Source of the DNA: Trametes villosa
Taxonomy: Eukaryota > Basidiomycota > Agaricomycetes > Polyporales > Polyporaceae
Assembly: GCA_002964805.2 (NCBI GenBank)
Contig: PUDQ02000014.1
Location: 496,001-560,000 of the forward strand
DNA: 64,000 nucleotides
Direction of reading: 5' to 3'
Shown here: positions 32,538 to 45,200 of the stretch, one piece after another
Layout: each line of letters starts with the position of its first letter
Position numbering within the stretch: the stretch's first letter is position 1
Made by a program: the position numbers and the translations under genes
Notes under the pieces: generated by a model
Told to the model about the DNA's origin: nothing
Databases searched by the model: none
Seen by the model: the letters and a program-made list of their open reading frames with translations, nothing else

Positions 32538-34038
32538 TCACAGCTCCTCAAGGAACTTGACCTCGTCCTCCGTCAGGGACTTCCCAGCAGTGACGCTCTC
32601 CTGCAGACGCTCGGGCTGGGCAGAGGGTGCATCATGAGCCCCGGCCGACTGGCGGGCGCAATACGCCCAGAACACTCACCGAGTTCGCCCCCACAATCGG
32701 CGCGGTCACCTTCCCTGCGACCCACACCAGCGCGACCTCACTCATCTTCCACCCCTTCTTCTTGGCGAGCTCCTCGACGCGCTGGATCACCTGCTTGTCG
32801 CTCTCCCGGCGCGGCTTCTCGAACGGCGTCCCGCTGATGGCCTTCGAGCGCGCGGTCTCCGTCCCGAGGGGACGCGCGAGGTGGCCGTCCATGAGCGGCG
32901 AGTAGGCGATGACGCCGACGCCGGTGTACTTGCAGTACGCAAGCATCTCGAGCTCCTAAGATGAGGAGGACGGCACATCGTTAGTGCCTGGAGCCTGGAG
33001 CCGGAGGTCCGCGCACATGGATCCCTGGCAACGCACCTCGGGACGGTACAGCAGCGAGTACTCGACCTGCATGCTGACGAACTGCGTCCAGCCGTTCACC
33101 GCGGCGACGCGCTGCATCTCCGCGAACTGCCACGCGCGCATGTTGCACGCGCCGAGGTAGCGGACCCGGCCGCTCTGCACGAGGTCGTGCAGGGCGCGCA
33201 TCGTCTCCGCGAGCGGCGTGCTCGGGTCGAACGTGTGCACCTGGAGGACGTCGACGTACGGCGTGCGCAGGCGCGCGAGGGACGCGTCGACCTGGTGGAA
33301 GAGCGCCGCGCGCGAGAGCCCGCCGTGGTTCACGAAGTCGCGCGTGCTGTTCAGGCCGGGGTTGAGCATCGTGAGCGCGGACGGGTCGGGGGAGACGAGG
33401 AAGAACGCTTTGGTCATGATGACCAGGTTCTCGCGTGGGATGTTGTACTGCGAGGATATTCAGCGTTCACGAATAGGGAATGGGTGGTGCATGGACACGA
33501 GAGCCTGAGATACCTTCTCAATGAAGGCGGCGATTGTTTTCTCGGCGTCGCCGTTGGAGTACGTGTTCGCGGTGTCTATGGTATTGATTCCGAGGTCCCA
33601 TGCCGCCTTGAGGAGCGGAAGAGCCTCGAAAATGACATAGACGTGAACTCGGGCAGAGCGGCGGCGGCCGTGTAAGTGCTGCACACCTTCTCCTCTCCTA
33701 AGACCCAAGGCTAGCAGAACACATCAGCTACGGCGGAGACACATGCTGACGAGTGCGGACTACGTACACTCCACTTCGGATTTCCGACAGACATTCCACC
33801 AAACTGCAGGTGAGCAATGAAGCGCAATCAGCGTATGCACGCCACCCCTAGCGGGCTGGCGGAGACTTACGACGGGAACAGAGATGCGAAGGCCAGAATT
33901 GCCCAGCTGGCGGTACTCGGCCATGGTTGTTGATTGAGACATGCTTGAGCGACTTGGAGAGGTTGACTTGCTCTTAGACTTAGACTTGAAGGGACTCCAC
34001 GGTCTTGACTTGGGGGCGTTTGGTTTCGTCTGGGGCAT
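32538..34038 (-). CDS. Aldo-keto reductase
   Basis: Six exons (34038-33871, 33803-33768, 33624-33514, 33447-33037, 32955-32680, 32615-32538) with GT-AG introns and matching phases give 359 residues. The family reduces carbonyls with NADPH in an (alpha/beta)8 barrel. The catalytic tetrad is visible as Asp in NTIDTANTYSNG, Tyr in the same block, Lys in VIMTKAFF and His in LQVHTFDP. Cofactor-side blocks are ACNMRAWQFAEMQ, QVEYSLLYRPE, VIAYSPLMDG and PIVGANS. The N-terminal 35 residues are Ser/Lys-rich (SPFKSKSKSKS) and precede the core AEYRQLGNSGLRISVPV. The junction into ALPLLKAAWDLG uses a 143-bp intron and shortens a family loop slightly, so that site is the least certain. The fungal aryl-alcohol dehydrogenase-type branch fits best. 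Confidence 0.88.
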
Positions 34039-34314
34039 AATTCGCTATGAGTGTCCAAAGGAGAGGAGTGAAGTCGCCAAAAGGACCCGGCCGGTAAGCA
34101 AGGGACTTACCGGTTCTTAGGTGCGCAACGTACTACTCTCAGTCTGTGAGGAGAGGATGCGAAGAAGCGAGAGGCCTCAGGAACTGGGGTGCTCAGGAGT
34201 GTTGCTCTGGCGTGTTAGAGGTCCGTGAACACGACACGCCCGCTGTGAGGATGTAAAGAACACGCCGCCGTCGCTGCGACGCGGTGCGGATTCTCGGATT
34301 CCAGATCTCGAGTT

Positions 34315-34625
34315 AAGCGCAGAGCTACTGCTTCTTGAGCGCAAGAATCCGGATCCCAACCCCCTCCGGCGGTAACCGCCGCCCGACCTTGGGCACATCC
34401 GATGACGCCCCGCCGAAACCCTCGTATTCGTTGATCAAAGCATCGTACATGCTGCTAACGGCCGCGAGAGCCACGGAGTGGAGGTAAGGATGCTATGCCA
34501 TATGGGCTTCTCACCGCACTCACCGAGCGCCCGTGTTGGCAGCTCTTCAAGTTTGTGGTTCGATCCCGTGCAGCGGCTTCTGGGCGCCGGGACGACCGTA
34601 CAATCGCAGCGAAAGGTACCCATAT
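34315..34625 (-). pseudogene. C-terminal gene fragment of unknown family
   Basis: A coding-like end reads HKLEELPTRALG, then a splice-like site, then SMYDALINEYEGFGGASS and RRLPPEGVGIRILALKKQ before a TAG. The GT-AG pair (about 34446-34520) keeps the frame. The upstream part is missing. I recall similar tails in fungal enzymes but cannot name the family safely. Confidence 0.4.
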
Positions 34626-34629
34626 GTGC

Positions 34630-36153
34630 CGTATGAGCTCATGTAGGGGATAGGGCGAAAAGGATCCCTCTCGGTTCCAGGAACTTCGGAGCTCGAGAAC
34701 TTAGCTACCCCAGATCTCTCTCACTCCTGCGCCACAACGCCTGGCGTTCAAGTGGCGTGGCGGTGCCAGAGGTCCTCCTACACCGTTAATCCTTCTCCTG
34801 GATCCAGGAGGTCAACGAGAATCTGAATAGTACATGGCTCGTTGGCAGAGGAGTGAGGCAGATGGGGGATGGCAGCTTGGAGAGGGCTGTGGCTGTGAGA
34901 GAACGTTCGCACTTGCAGAGGCCGGTGACAGAGCGCTTATGTGTTATTTTAGCACCCATGCTGAGGTGCCCACACGAATCGCCCCATGACTTCCGAGGCA
35001 TCAATTAGCAAGCTCCAGGACTGGTGGAGAGCGACCTGGAAGACGTTTGTGTATTTTATTCGGATGAGAATTTCCATTGCAAAGCATATGCTCAAGCTCT
35101 AAGAGGGAAAATAGCTGGACGCCGGGAAGCGCCCATTCCGCACAACACGGGTGATTCGGGACGCGCGCGGGCATCGCATCTCTTCCACTTCTCACCACGA
35201 CGGCCTACGACGGCCCACAGTGAGACTATGCGAAGAGACGCCGCCAAGGTGTGGCCTGAGCTCGATCTGATCTACGTGCGGGTTCGCGATTTGTGTCGCC
35301 GACATTGGCGGCGTGGAAACAAATCAAACGTCCCCCCCACCATCCTCGCGCCTGCCTAACCACCTGTCTCCGTGTACCGCTGCTCCTTGCTCCTTGACAT
35401 CCATCTTCTCTATCTGCTGATGTATCAGAGCGCGCATCCTCGTCGCCCATTGTCCTTCTGAATCCAGCCTTAGGCTCATCCTGGTAGGCTGCATTCCATC
35501 GCCCTCTCCTCCTCGAAGGGACCTTCGACCTTGTCAAGTTCTCCAGCGCTCCGACGCATCACGCCGCGCGGAGAGAAGCTCTGGAGTGCGACCAATGCGT
35601 GGTATTACCTCTCCTGGATCCGCGTTAGCTACAGTACTTACCCTCACCAGATCGTCCGCATGCGCCCACACCACACCTTTCACCGGAGCTTTCGTCGCCC
35701 GCCCCGGGTTCGGACGTCCTCACGTCAACAGCTCCCGCATGAAACACGGTTGCGGACTCACTCGGGAACCTAGATAGTCGCCGGCACCGGTGCCCAGGGC
35801 AACGGTATGTTCGATCCAACTAGACATTGGACGCTTCCCGGGAAGCGTGAACATCTGCGCGTGTCACGGTGAGGCGCACAGGATTATCAGATGACGTAGG
35901 GTTGGACGAGGCGATTCCTCGCGGCATGCGGCATCGCATCCCGCAGTAGGTTTGGTGCGCGCACATGAATGCGTCATTTTCAGACCGGCAACGGGGACAG
36001 CACAAATTGCAAGGCAACGTCACGGGTGGACGGCATGGGCTGCATATACGAGTGCCCGGATCTCGAGGCTTGTGGCCCGTAGGCACGGAGGCACACGTAG
36101 AACTGTGATGGACGAGAGCGCGGCTTCCATTGAGAATAAACGACGTCCGCGAA
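34630..36153. other. No gene recognised
   Basis: Gene-free by my reading: no conserved motif, only short frames on both strands. Confidence 0.4.
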
Positions 36154-37359
36154 CTATAGGGCTGAACGGTATACGTCGAACGCCAGCTCAGGCTTATCCC
36201 AATGGACCTGCAAAGAGAATGTTGGTAAGAGGCGTGTACTGCGAACGCCACACACATTACTGACGAAGTGGTTGATGCCTTTGACGACTTTGCAGCTGAT
36301 GAAGCCGCCGCCGTGCGCCTTGTCGTCGTCCTCCATATACCAGTGCGCCGGTATCGCGTGCATGCTCGTCGCGTCCCCCATAAACGCGAGTATCTTCATC
36401 TTCGGAAGCAGCGCCCGGAGGCCCTGGTCGAAGCACGCCTTCTTGTAAGTCGCGTTGATCGCGGTGGCGGAGAAGATCATGAAGAGCATGTCCGAGCCCT
36501 CCCCAGGTGGCATGTAGACGATGTCGTCGAACTGTGCTTGCGAGAAGCTGAAGATGGAGGGCGTCTGGGAGATCGTGGGGACGATGTAGGAGAGGCCGTC
36601 GACGTCGCGGTTCGCAAGGGCGGCGCCGTGGTCGAAGTAGGACGTGATCCACTGCGTGAAGAACGGGCCGCGGTGCTCCGCAGGGATGCTCTGGTCGATC
36701 TGCGGGGACCAGGTCTTGGGAGGGAGCGGTGAGCCGATCGCCACCGTCGGCGGTTCTGGAGGCTGTGAGTTCGGAGTGCGAACAGAGCAGGACTAGGCTG
36801 AGGAGAGGACGCACCCTGGAGGATCAACGCGCGCATGCCGGATTTCCAGCGGGCCTGCGCGGCCGACGAAAGGACGTCGACGTTCGCAACAGCGGCCAGC
36901 GCGACGGAATTTCCGAGAGACCACCCCAGGATCGCGAAGCCGCCCGTCTTCCCGTCTGCGGAGAGGGGCGGCACCCTGTTGCGCTCGACGAAGAGGTCGA
37001 CGAACGTCGCGACCTCGGTGCCCCTCGCCTTGAGGAACGCGGCTTTCTGCTCGTCGCTTCCGGACGCCAGGACGGTCATGTCGTCGGCAGTGAGCGCGGT
37101 CGAGCCGGGGTAGTCGCGGCGGTTCAGGGCGACGACGCGGACGTTCGAGCGTCGGGCGACGGCCATGACCTTGTCGAAGATCGCTGTGGATGTCTGTGAG
37201 TACGAGGTGGACGGTGCGGATGGGCTACCGCTCACGGCTGGTAAACACGGTTCCGTGCACGGCGAATATAGTCGTGTAGTCATCGGTGGCGTGCTGGGGC
37301 ACACCGCTGTCGATGTAGGAGAGCTTGGTGCCCTTGTCGTCTACGACGATGTCTTGCAT
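36154..37359 (-). CDS. Alpha/beta hydrolase A
   Basis: Four exons (37359-37236, 37183-36815, 36755-36265, 36207-36154) with introns of 52, 59 and 57 bp give 345 residues from MQDIVVDDKGTKLSYIDSG. The nucleophile elbow is FAILGWSLGNSVALA (GxSxG, Ser nucleophile). The oxyanion region is IFAVHGT. VVALNRRDYPGS follows the second beta strand. The C-terminal GINHFVHWDKPELAF supplies the candidate His. It is a paralogue of hydrolase B (47874-49157, opposite strand), with introns at equivalent positions and phases and an equal second exon of 369 bp. The substrate is unknown. Esterase, lactonase or acyltransferase roles are all possible in this fold. Start choice rests on the homology with B, although no signal peptide is seen here. 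Confidence 0.88.
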
Positions 37360-38001
37360 GTTGCGGGGATGTGAGCGGTGGGGGAGGGATGGAGGGCCGC
37401 CGAGGGGGTTACTCGCTCATCCGGCTCAAGAAACACAGAGTTCAGAGTGAGTCGAGTCGCCCTGGGGAAGCGAGCGCTTCATGCGGTTCTCAGATGTGAG
37501 ACGTCGATGGACACAGAAGTTCCCGTTGTATTGTGCATCACGCGCGCGGAGGAATGCTGCGGCAGATAGAAGAGAAGCGCAGTCGCGGTGGGGCGGCTGC
37601 TGGCCACAAAAGACAGTCCGTGAGCGTTCGGCGAAGCGCCGCCGCCGCGCGCTGACCGCAGGCCCGGAGACCCGCTCGATTTCTACTCGTTCACGCGCAG
37701 CGCCGAGAACGTCCGGACCATACGCGGTGAAGCGCCCCTCGTTAAGGTTTTCCTCGGGATCCGATCCCCTGGTTTCCTGGGATCGTAGGGCGTTGGATCG
37801 GACTCTAGTGACGGCGCGATCGGGTCTGTCAGATAGCGGTCTGCGTACGGCGCTGCTCAGAGCTTTAGGAATAACGCGCTCAGAGAGGGATTTGTGGGAT
37901 TCGCAGCGCTAGCCTATGGCTGTACACGGGAAAGGTGACGGACAAGACACGCTCACCCGTGTCCCTAACCTGGCAGTCTCCGGCGCTCGTGACGCAATGC
38001 G
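37360..38001. other. Intergenic region between hydrolase A and the GMC gene
   Basis: Holds the promoter side of hydrolase A and the 3' side of the GMC gene. No gene was recognised. Confidence 0.5.
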
Positions 38002-40787
38002 CTAGGACGCCGCATGACTCCTAATATCATCCGCAAGCTGTAGAAGGTGCATCTCAGTACGTCGCTTGAGCTGTGACAGAAAACGCATGCGTACCTTCTC
38101 TGCGATAGCGTACACCGTGGCCTGCGTGTGACAGGCGATGTGGATGGGGAACATGCTCGCGTCGACGACGCGAACGTTTGCCGTCCCGTACACGGTCAAT
38201 GACGCATCGACGACGCCACCTTCCTCTCGGGGGGCCATCGCGGCGGTGCCTACGAGGTGGTCGCCTCCCTGAATGAGTATTTCAGAGAGGAGTCCTAGGA
38301 CTTGTCAAACCCTGGCAGTGAACTAGCTCACCGCTGCGCCGTTACGAATGTACCTGGAATATAGAGGGATTTATGAGAGAAGCTGAGCGCATGGAGCAGA
38401 AATGAGCGTACGCAATCAGCTCCTCGTCAGTCTGGCTGTCGGCGGATGGGTTGGTGAGGGTGTCGATGAAGTTGGAAAGCGGCGCTGTGCGGCCAAGCCC
38501 TTGTACGAATTTCACGACGTCGAGCAGCACCTGCGTGTCTGGAGTGTCGAGTCATTGGTGCGCACACCAACTGAGACGTTCCGAAGGATACTAACCGAAG
38601 TCGCGACTTAGGAAACCAGGGTCGATGATAGGGGCAACCAAGGGGTTTCGCGAGGATATATGCTATACGAGAGAAGTCCTTGAGTTCGCGTTCGGTAGAG
38701 AAGTATAAAATGTCCTCACCACGCTACCACGGCTCGCGGGATGCTGCAAATGGGAGGTAGTCAGATCCGGTGACGTCCCGAAGTCCGTGAAGAGGCTTAC
38801 AACGATGCCACCGAGTATCACGACATAGCTATCGCCCTGCTGGAGTTCGATGAACCCTTTGGACCACTGGATCAGCTCCACTGCGGCGACATCGCCCCGA
38901 GCAAACCAGTCGTGCTGTTGCTTAAGCTGACGCTGCTGGAGCGGAGTGACCGTGTTGCCCTTGGCATCGACGTCGAGGACGCTCAAGAGCGCCTTGAGGC
39001 GATCAGGCGAGACAACGTCTTGCAGAGGGATGAACGCGACGGCGGAGTCGATGTCGGCTAGGAAGCCGGTCCGGTTCTTGGCGCTGTATACCCAGTGAGA
39101 AAGCGCATATAATGGCGGAGTAGGGGCACCCACTATTGGGCCGCTTGCTCGGCGGCGAAGGTCGCGTTGTTCCTCAGCACATCTATGCGAATACAGTCAG
39201 AGATCGCCTGGTCGTTCCCGCAGGAAAAATGTCGTACCGAAAGTCTGAACACCAGGCTTCAGTTTCCACTGGACGCCCGCGTAGAGGTGCTCCTGCTCGT
39301 TGTCAGCATGCTAAAGAGAGTACGGACACTCAAACGACGAACCTGTAGGTTCTCGCCCACACCAGGGAGGTCGACGAGCGTCGTGATGTTATGGGCGCTG
39401 AGGATGGAGGTGTTTCCGACGCCGGAGAGCTCGAGAATCTGCGGCGTTTGCACCGTTCCGGCGGAAAGGATAACCTCCTTTGTGACGGTGACTATGTATC
39501 GTTTCCCGGAAGAAACGAATTCGACGCCCGTGGCGACGAGGCTTGACCCCTTCCTGTCCGTGTCGAATATGATCTTCGTCACCTGTCCATAGAGTACGCT
39601 GTCAGCAAGAACGGTAGACCCGCAGTTCGTAGACATACCTGAGCTCCAAGCAGGACGTGATAGTTCGGGTTGCCGGCGCGCGCGCAGTAATATGTCTTAG
39701 CATAGGATCGTACACCTTCCGCGCCATCAATGCTTGCGAGGGTGTTGTAGACCCCGGTCGCGTTCCCGGATAGCTACGGTGGTCGATATGAGGATCTAAG
39801 ACCGTGGCGTCCGTAAAACATCTGCACGTACCGGTTCGGCGTTCGTCGCGATACCATGCTTGTTCATGGTCTCGACGATCGCCGGGACTACATCGAAGTA
39901 GTGGGAGTTATAGGTCGCCTGGGTGAGCATCAGGACGGAATTATCACGAGTGACGAGAGGTGCGACAGACCACGATGGGGCCGGTAAACCCGTCAGTCCG
40001 GCGTGCGTCGGCCTTTGCTTGAGCTGCGGCAGACGGAGAGATGCCCGGGTACGGGTTAGGAGGCTCCTCGACGAACCGCTCGGACTTGCGCAGGAACGGC
40101 AGCAGGCCGGCCCAACTCCACGCAGGGTCGCGTGCGAAGGCCGCCCACGAGTCGTACTCCACCGCGGATGCGCGCCCCCACGCCATGCCGTTGATTCCAC
40201 TGGATCCCCCGAGCATTTTCCCTCTAAATGTGCGTGAGTGAAAGCACGGGTGCTATGGATGACAGGCATGCTAAATATACCTGGGAATGGCGAGCTTACG
40301 CCCCCCTGCGGATTCCTGAGGGGCCGTGACAAAACCCCAGTCGTAGGTGGAGTTGCCGACGCCGGATAGTCCTGTACCGTAGTCAGGCTCCGCAGGTGTC
40401 GAAGAGCATGTATCTCACCTGGTGTGTCCACGGTCTCATCGTTCAGGTGCAGTAAACCTGCCTCGATGACACCGACAGTGAGGCTAGGGTCCTCGGCGAG
40501 TCTAAATCCACGAAATTGCATCAGAGGTGGCATAAGTATACAGGAGCATGCGAAATACCTAGATGATATGGCGGCACCCGCCGTCCCTCCGCCTAAACAC
40601 AATATATGGAGAAAATGAATCCGCAAACTTGACATAGGACACGCTTCTACGCACCTATGACAAGATAGTCGAACTTGACCGTCAGAAAATGCGAGACATC
40701 GGCGGTAGCTCTGCCTTGGCAGGTCGCGCTAAACGCAAAGTGCGGCGCTACAAGCACGGCGAGGAAAAGCAGTAGAGGCCCAAACAT
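38002..40787 (-). CDS. Secreted GMC oxidoreductase (aryl-alcohol/choline-oxidase type)
   Basis: I can splice sixteen exons without losing frame. The protein starts with a signal peptide (MFGPLLLFLAVLVAPHFAFS) and continues FDYLVIG / GGGTAGAAISS / RLAEDPSLTVGVIEAG, the FAD-binding Rossmann motif. GMC signature 1 is KMLGGSSGINGMAWGRAS. Signature 2 is SAGTVQTPQILELSGVG. The catalytic end carries GGDHLVGTAAM (His) and PIHIACHTQATVYAIAEK (second catalytic position). Several apparent stops vanish on splicing, for example AAQ-TAG becomes QYAKNRTG across a split Tyr codon. Such enzymes oxidise alcohols or sugars extracellularly and release H2O2 that feeds lignin peroxidases. A TATA sequence lies 80-90 bp upstream. 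The exact substrate class (aryl-alcohol oxidase or other AA3 member) cannot be fixed by eye. Confidence 0.9.
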
Positions 40788-40868
40788 GTTCACCGTGAAG
40801 ATGAGCGGCTTAGCAATCGTACTCACGGAGCTAGGGAGCGCGGTGCGAACAGGCACAATATTAGGCAC

Positions 40869-40877
40869 CTATATATT
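40869..40877 (-). promoter_or_regulatory. TATA box of the GMC gene
   Basis: The minus strand reads CAATATATAGG, 82-90 bp before the ATG at 40787. The spacing suits a core promoter. Confidence 0.55.
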
Positions 40878-40889
40878 GTCAAGGAGAGA

Positions 40890-42096
40890 GAAGGCCGGGA
40901 ATGAGGTCTGCTGGTCAGCGTTTCAGTAAGTCCGATTCGCATGGAGCGCGGTAGGGTACCCACTTTTGTCGCAAAGTGCACACGACATCCGGCAAGTGAC
41001 ACTTTTAGACGGCTACAAGCTTCGACAGCTGGGGCGACAACAATAGACGGGGGTGCTCGTATTCGTCATCGCCTGGTGGGCAGCTGTGCGTACCGCAAAG
41101 CGAGGACTGCATGCGGCAAGTGGTCGCGCCGCCCGGTGACGCCGCATGGCTCCTCCGATGCGATGCACAGTTAGTGACACGACAACGCACGGGAGGCGAA
41201 GACGGCGACACTTGACAGCGCGCGATGCGCCGAGTAGCGTCAGCGGTTGCTGTTGCTGTTGATGTTCGTGAACTCAGGGTTCATCGTCGCCGGTGGCAGG
41301 CCCGGGGAAAAGGCCCGAGCGCGGACGTTTCGGCCTCGATGAACAATCAATAGTGGACGATCTTTTCCCGGGACCCTGCACCTGACGGATGAGAACGGCG
41401 CAAACCTAGAAGGACATCCTGACAATGAGAATGGTACGTACCGCTCTCGTTTTGTTGCGGAATGATCATGCTGGCAGACGACGATAGGCAGCCGAGCGCG
41501 CGCACTCTTGTAGTACTTACTTTTCCGGGGTGCCAATGCGGCGCCTCTTTCAGAAGATGAATAAGAGGCCTTGAGAACTTTTGAGCGACGTGAGCGTGAA
41601 TTATTGCGTAGTGAGGTCAGGTAGGGCTAGCTTCGAGGAAAACCGTGCGGGAAGTTGGAACACTAAACATTGTACTGACCTTCGAGCGGAGCATCAAAGT
41701 GGTTGGACTGACGCTGAACATGGGCGGCAGATTGCTCCCTGATTTGAACTCCGACATCTACAGTGACGCCGCGAAGCCGTGCAGTTCACTTGCGCTAATC
41801 TATCTCTCGCAGGGTGTATCTGCCAAATACGCCAGAATGGGCACAGCGTGTACATGTAGGTACGTGTTCGACCAACAGAGCACGTGTTACACCGCCTGCG
41901 AAGGTGGCGAGTCTCCCGATTTTGTATGTCACCCCACCCTGCCAGCTGATGCTGGATTACGACCAGGACGTGCGGGGTGTCGATTCAATCCTCACCACGA
42001 GCGGCCAATCTGCAGTGCGGTGTCTTGTGCATCGCCCTCATACTTTCCCGTCCTCGGATGTCTAGATAGCCGCTGGGCGGCGCCCCATCTCGAGAG
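40890..42096. other. No gene recognised
   Basis: A minus-strand frame of 98 codons (41240-41536) ends in a short Asn/Ser run, but nothing supports it as a gene. The right end is promoter sequence of the DUF6534-like gene. Confidence 0.4.
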
Positions 42097-42103
42097 ATAT
42101 AAA
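42097..42103 (+). promoter_or_regulatory. TATA box of the DUF6534-like gene
   Basis: ATATAAA lies 100 bp before the ATG at 42203, a plausible core promoter distance. Confidence 0.55.
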
Positions 42104-42202
42104 CTGCTTCCGGACCTGACGACTTACTAGCGGTCCGAGCCCACAGCAGCGCCAGTGTTGCCAGCTTTTTCCAGCTCTTCAGTTCCCCCAGCTTCTGTCA
42201 CC

Positions 42203-45200
42203 ATGGCGGACACTACGCCTCTCCCCGCTGAAAACCCGATAATCCTGAACTTGATGCAGACTTATGGCCCCATCCTCATAGGTTCCATCCTCTCATGCGT
42301 TGTGTGGGGTATCTCGTGCATGCAACTCATCAGCAAAATCGCACCCCATCATATGTCCTATGAAGGGGTCCTGTATCCTACGAGCCATCCTACGTCCTAT
42401 GGATACCTTCCTGCAGGTCCTGGGACGCCTTCAGATCATATACACTTTGGGCGCCTGAGCGTCAATGGTCAAACTATGTTTTATGGTCAGAAAATGCTAC
42501 AGTAGTCTCTGCACACCTCGAATGGATACACGGAAGCGTTTGGGAGTGCACAATATTGCGCGCGATGAGGTGCAGGGGGAGAAAATCCAGAGTATAACGA
42601 GCGCCAAGCGCTCAGGTCTGCCGCACGTGGTTCCATCAATGACTGTCTCGCTGGCGTGGTGAGCGCCTTTACCTTGCCGTCTCTCTCCTTCTGCCTCCAT
42701 CGTCGATTCGTCGCACTCTGTTCCTCCCCGGCTCTGCTCTCTCCGAATGTCGTCTATCTGGCTTCTGAGGCCTGAGGACTGATGCTGCCGACTCCACGTC
42801 TAGTCTGTGTACTCTAGACACCGCCAGCGACCGCCACTCTACACGGCAAGACAGCTTGTCGTCCGCCTCCCCGCTAAGCGCTGCCCTCCTTTCGGCCTTG
42901 TAAGTCTGTCTCGTCTCTAGCTTCCTGTGCTCGTCCACTCTCGTCATCGGCAACCTCGCATCCCTTCGGCGTCGATGTTGTACCTCTTGTCCCATGGCTC
43001 GTCCTACGGTCCGTCGGCCGTCACTGACGCTCTCCACCGCTCGTCAAGCTTCAAGTCTCCTAAGGCCACCCATTCACCACCACCTCATGTTGCTCACTCC
43101 GCTAGCACACTCTCTACTACCTGCGTGATCACTCGTCTTCTGTGCTTCCTCCTTCAATGGTGTCCAGTCTACGCGTTGACGGCGGCGAGCTAGATAGGTC
43201 TTCTGTGGCAACACTTGTGCTCGCTACGCTTTTCGGGTCAGAAAGCTCGGCTCTACATGCGCCCAGGTACGCATTCACCCCTTCTCACTTGTTTGCCCGG
43301 CTTCCGCATGCTCATCCGTATGAATTCTCACACAGAAGCGGCTCGTAGTCGGTGACTCATCTACACGACAATCGCGTCGAGAGGGCTTCTATAGTCAGGG
43401 GGCGTCGATTAGTGCGAGGCGATGTCCAAGACGCTCGCCCGTTTTCTATTTGTAGTCAGTTAGACATCGGTGTATCTCATAGCGGCTGGTAGGCCGTGTC
43501 CCAGGAATATATTTCGGTGCAGAGCCAACTGGTCCCGCGGTGTGCATACATCCTGTCATAATTCCTGCCGTGCATCCTTTCCGATCATTCCATAGGACCA
43601 CTGATCCTACACAGGATGGATCCGTCCTATCCCAGGAAATCGACATAGCCTTGATAGGACGGACAATCCTATGTCCTATTGATCCTGGGGGTCCTATATA
43701 GGACCGCTCAGGACTGGTAGGAAGGGGTGCGGTTTTGCTGATGCTGTAGGTTCATCCCGCAGCTTTACTCTCGTTTCCCGTCAGCTGACCCCCTGATCCA
43801 CAGGTTCTTGTACTACTTGAAGTATGTACTCTTGTTTCTATCGGGTGTTTTGTAATTGAACGGATCTCGTTTCAAGCTATGACAGCGACCATGTTGCTCT
43901 GAAGTATTTCGTGCGTATTCACCCCGCTAATTACCCGTCAGCCGACCTGATTTCAGCTTCCCACTCACCAGGTCGCTTTCGTCTGGTGCGCGCAAGGACT
44001 TTCTGTTGAACGTGGGGCTGTCAGTCTAATATTCGCGTTTTAGGCTCGTCGACACCGCCAACGAGATACTACTGCTGTCTTCAAGTAAGACCGGGACATC
44101 GCAGACCCCCGGGAAGCCCAATATCTAATGCGCCATAGTGTTCCCCGTTCTGATCCTGAAATGGGGTTCGCTCGCTGAGCTTTCGGTTACCCAGCTGTAC
44201 GTCCTTCGCTGAATATTCTTTGCGAAGCTGATTGTGCCCGATAGCCCGCTCATCGTATGTTATTCTCTGCCAACACTGACTACGCTGACCACCGGGTATC
44301 TCAAGCACCACGGCTGGGTTGCGGCAATCGTCTCCTTCTGCGTTCAAATGTTCTTCCTTTATCGGATATACATCTGTGAGTTTTTGCGCATGGCTCGACG
44401 TCGCCCTTGCATCTCATTCTTGGCAATAGTTAGTGGAAAGCGCCTCCTCCTACCCGCATTAGTGGTGAGTTTTTGCGCATCACGACTCAAGCAGTACCTC
44501 TAACGTGTTACCGCGGACGGTTATAGGTGCCCCTCGGCCTCTGGCAGATTAGTATGTATCATACCACCGCTTCAGTGGAGTGCCACTAATAACGAGAATC
44601 ATCGGCGACATAGTTGGACAAATCCGTACGTCCTAATGCTCGCCCATTCCTGGTGGTCCGCTAAGCATTCTTTTGTTCAGCGTACGATGCGTGGGCGTGA
44701 GTCACTGCATAACGTCTAGCCGGATGTAGCACTAACTATGGCGTATAGAATCGAAGATTCGTCGCTCGCCGCACTCTCAACACGCCGCATGGTGGTATGT
44801 ATTGGATGTTCCGCACTCAAAGCACTCACGCTAAAGGACAATCCAGATTTTCGAGACCCTTTTGCGTGCAACAAGTGCCGCCATAGATATCATCATCACA
44901 ATCTCCATGGTGTTCCTGCTGAGCAAGAGGCGTCAGTCAACGTTCGCTAGGTACGTGTCTGAAATACCCATGCTCGCTCTCTTGAATACTAAACACTGTT
45001 ATAGAACGAAGAAGATGATATTCCGCCTGATCATGACTACGATTACCACGGGAATGTGGACGGCTGTTGTAGCGCTCGTCGACTTCAGCCTGGTTAGTTT
45101 GTATCCTCCTGGCCGTCCGTGAAGCATGCTCACAGCTCGTAGATTGCGGCATTCCCGAAAGGGCTCTACTTCTGCGCGTTCGAGTTCCCGCTCAGCTCTA

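Noticed and set aside
34540..34575. GGTTCGATCCC, looking like a tRNA T-loop
   Set aside because: The flanking bases do not form a T stem or an acceptor stem, and the stretch belongs to the coding-like fragment at 34315-34625.
38663..39133. In-frame stops in the GMC gene, first read as a pseudogene
   Set aside because: All the stops that I met fall in GT-AG introns or are removed by a split codon, for example at the QYAKNRTG junction.
41240..41536. 98-codon minus-strand frame, considered as a small secreted or pheromone-like peptide gene
   Set aside because: No signal peptide, no CaaX end and no cysteine pattern. Nothing distinguishes it from chance.
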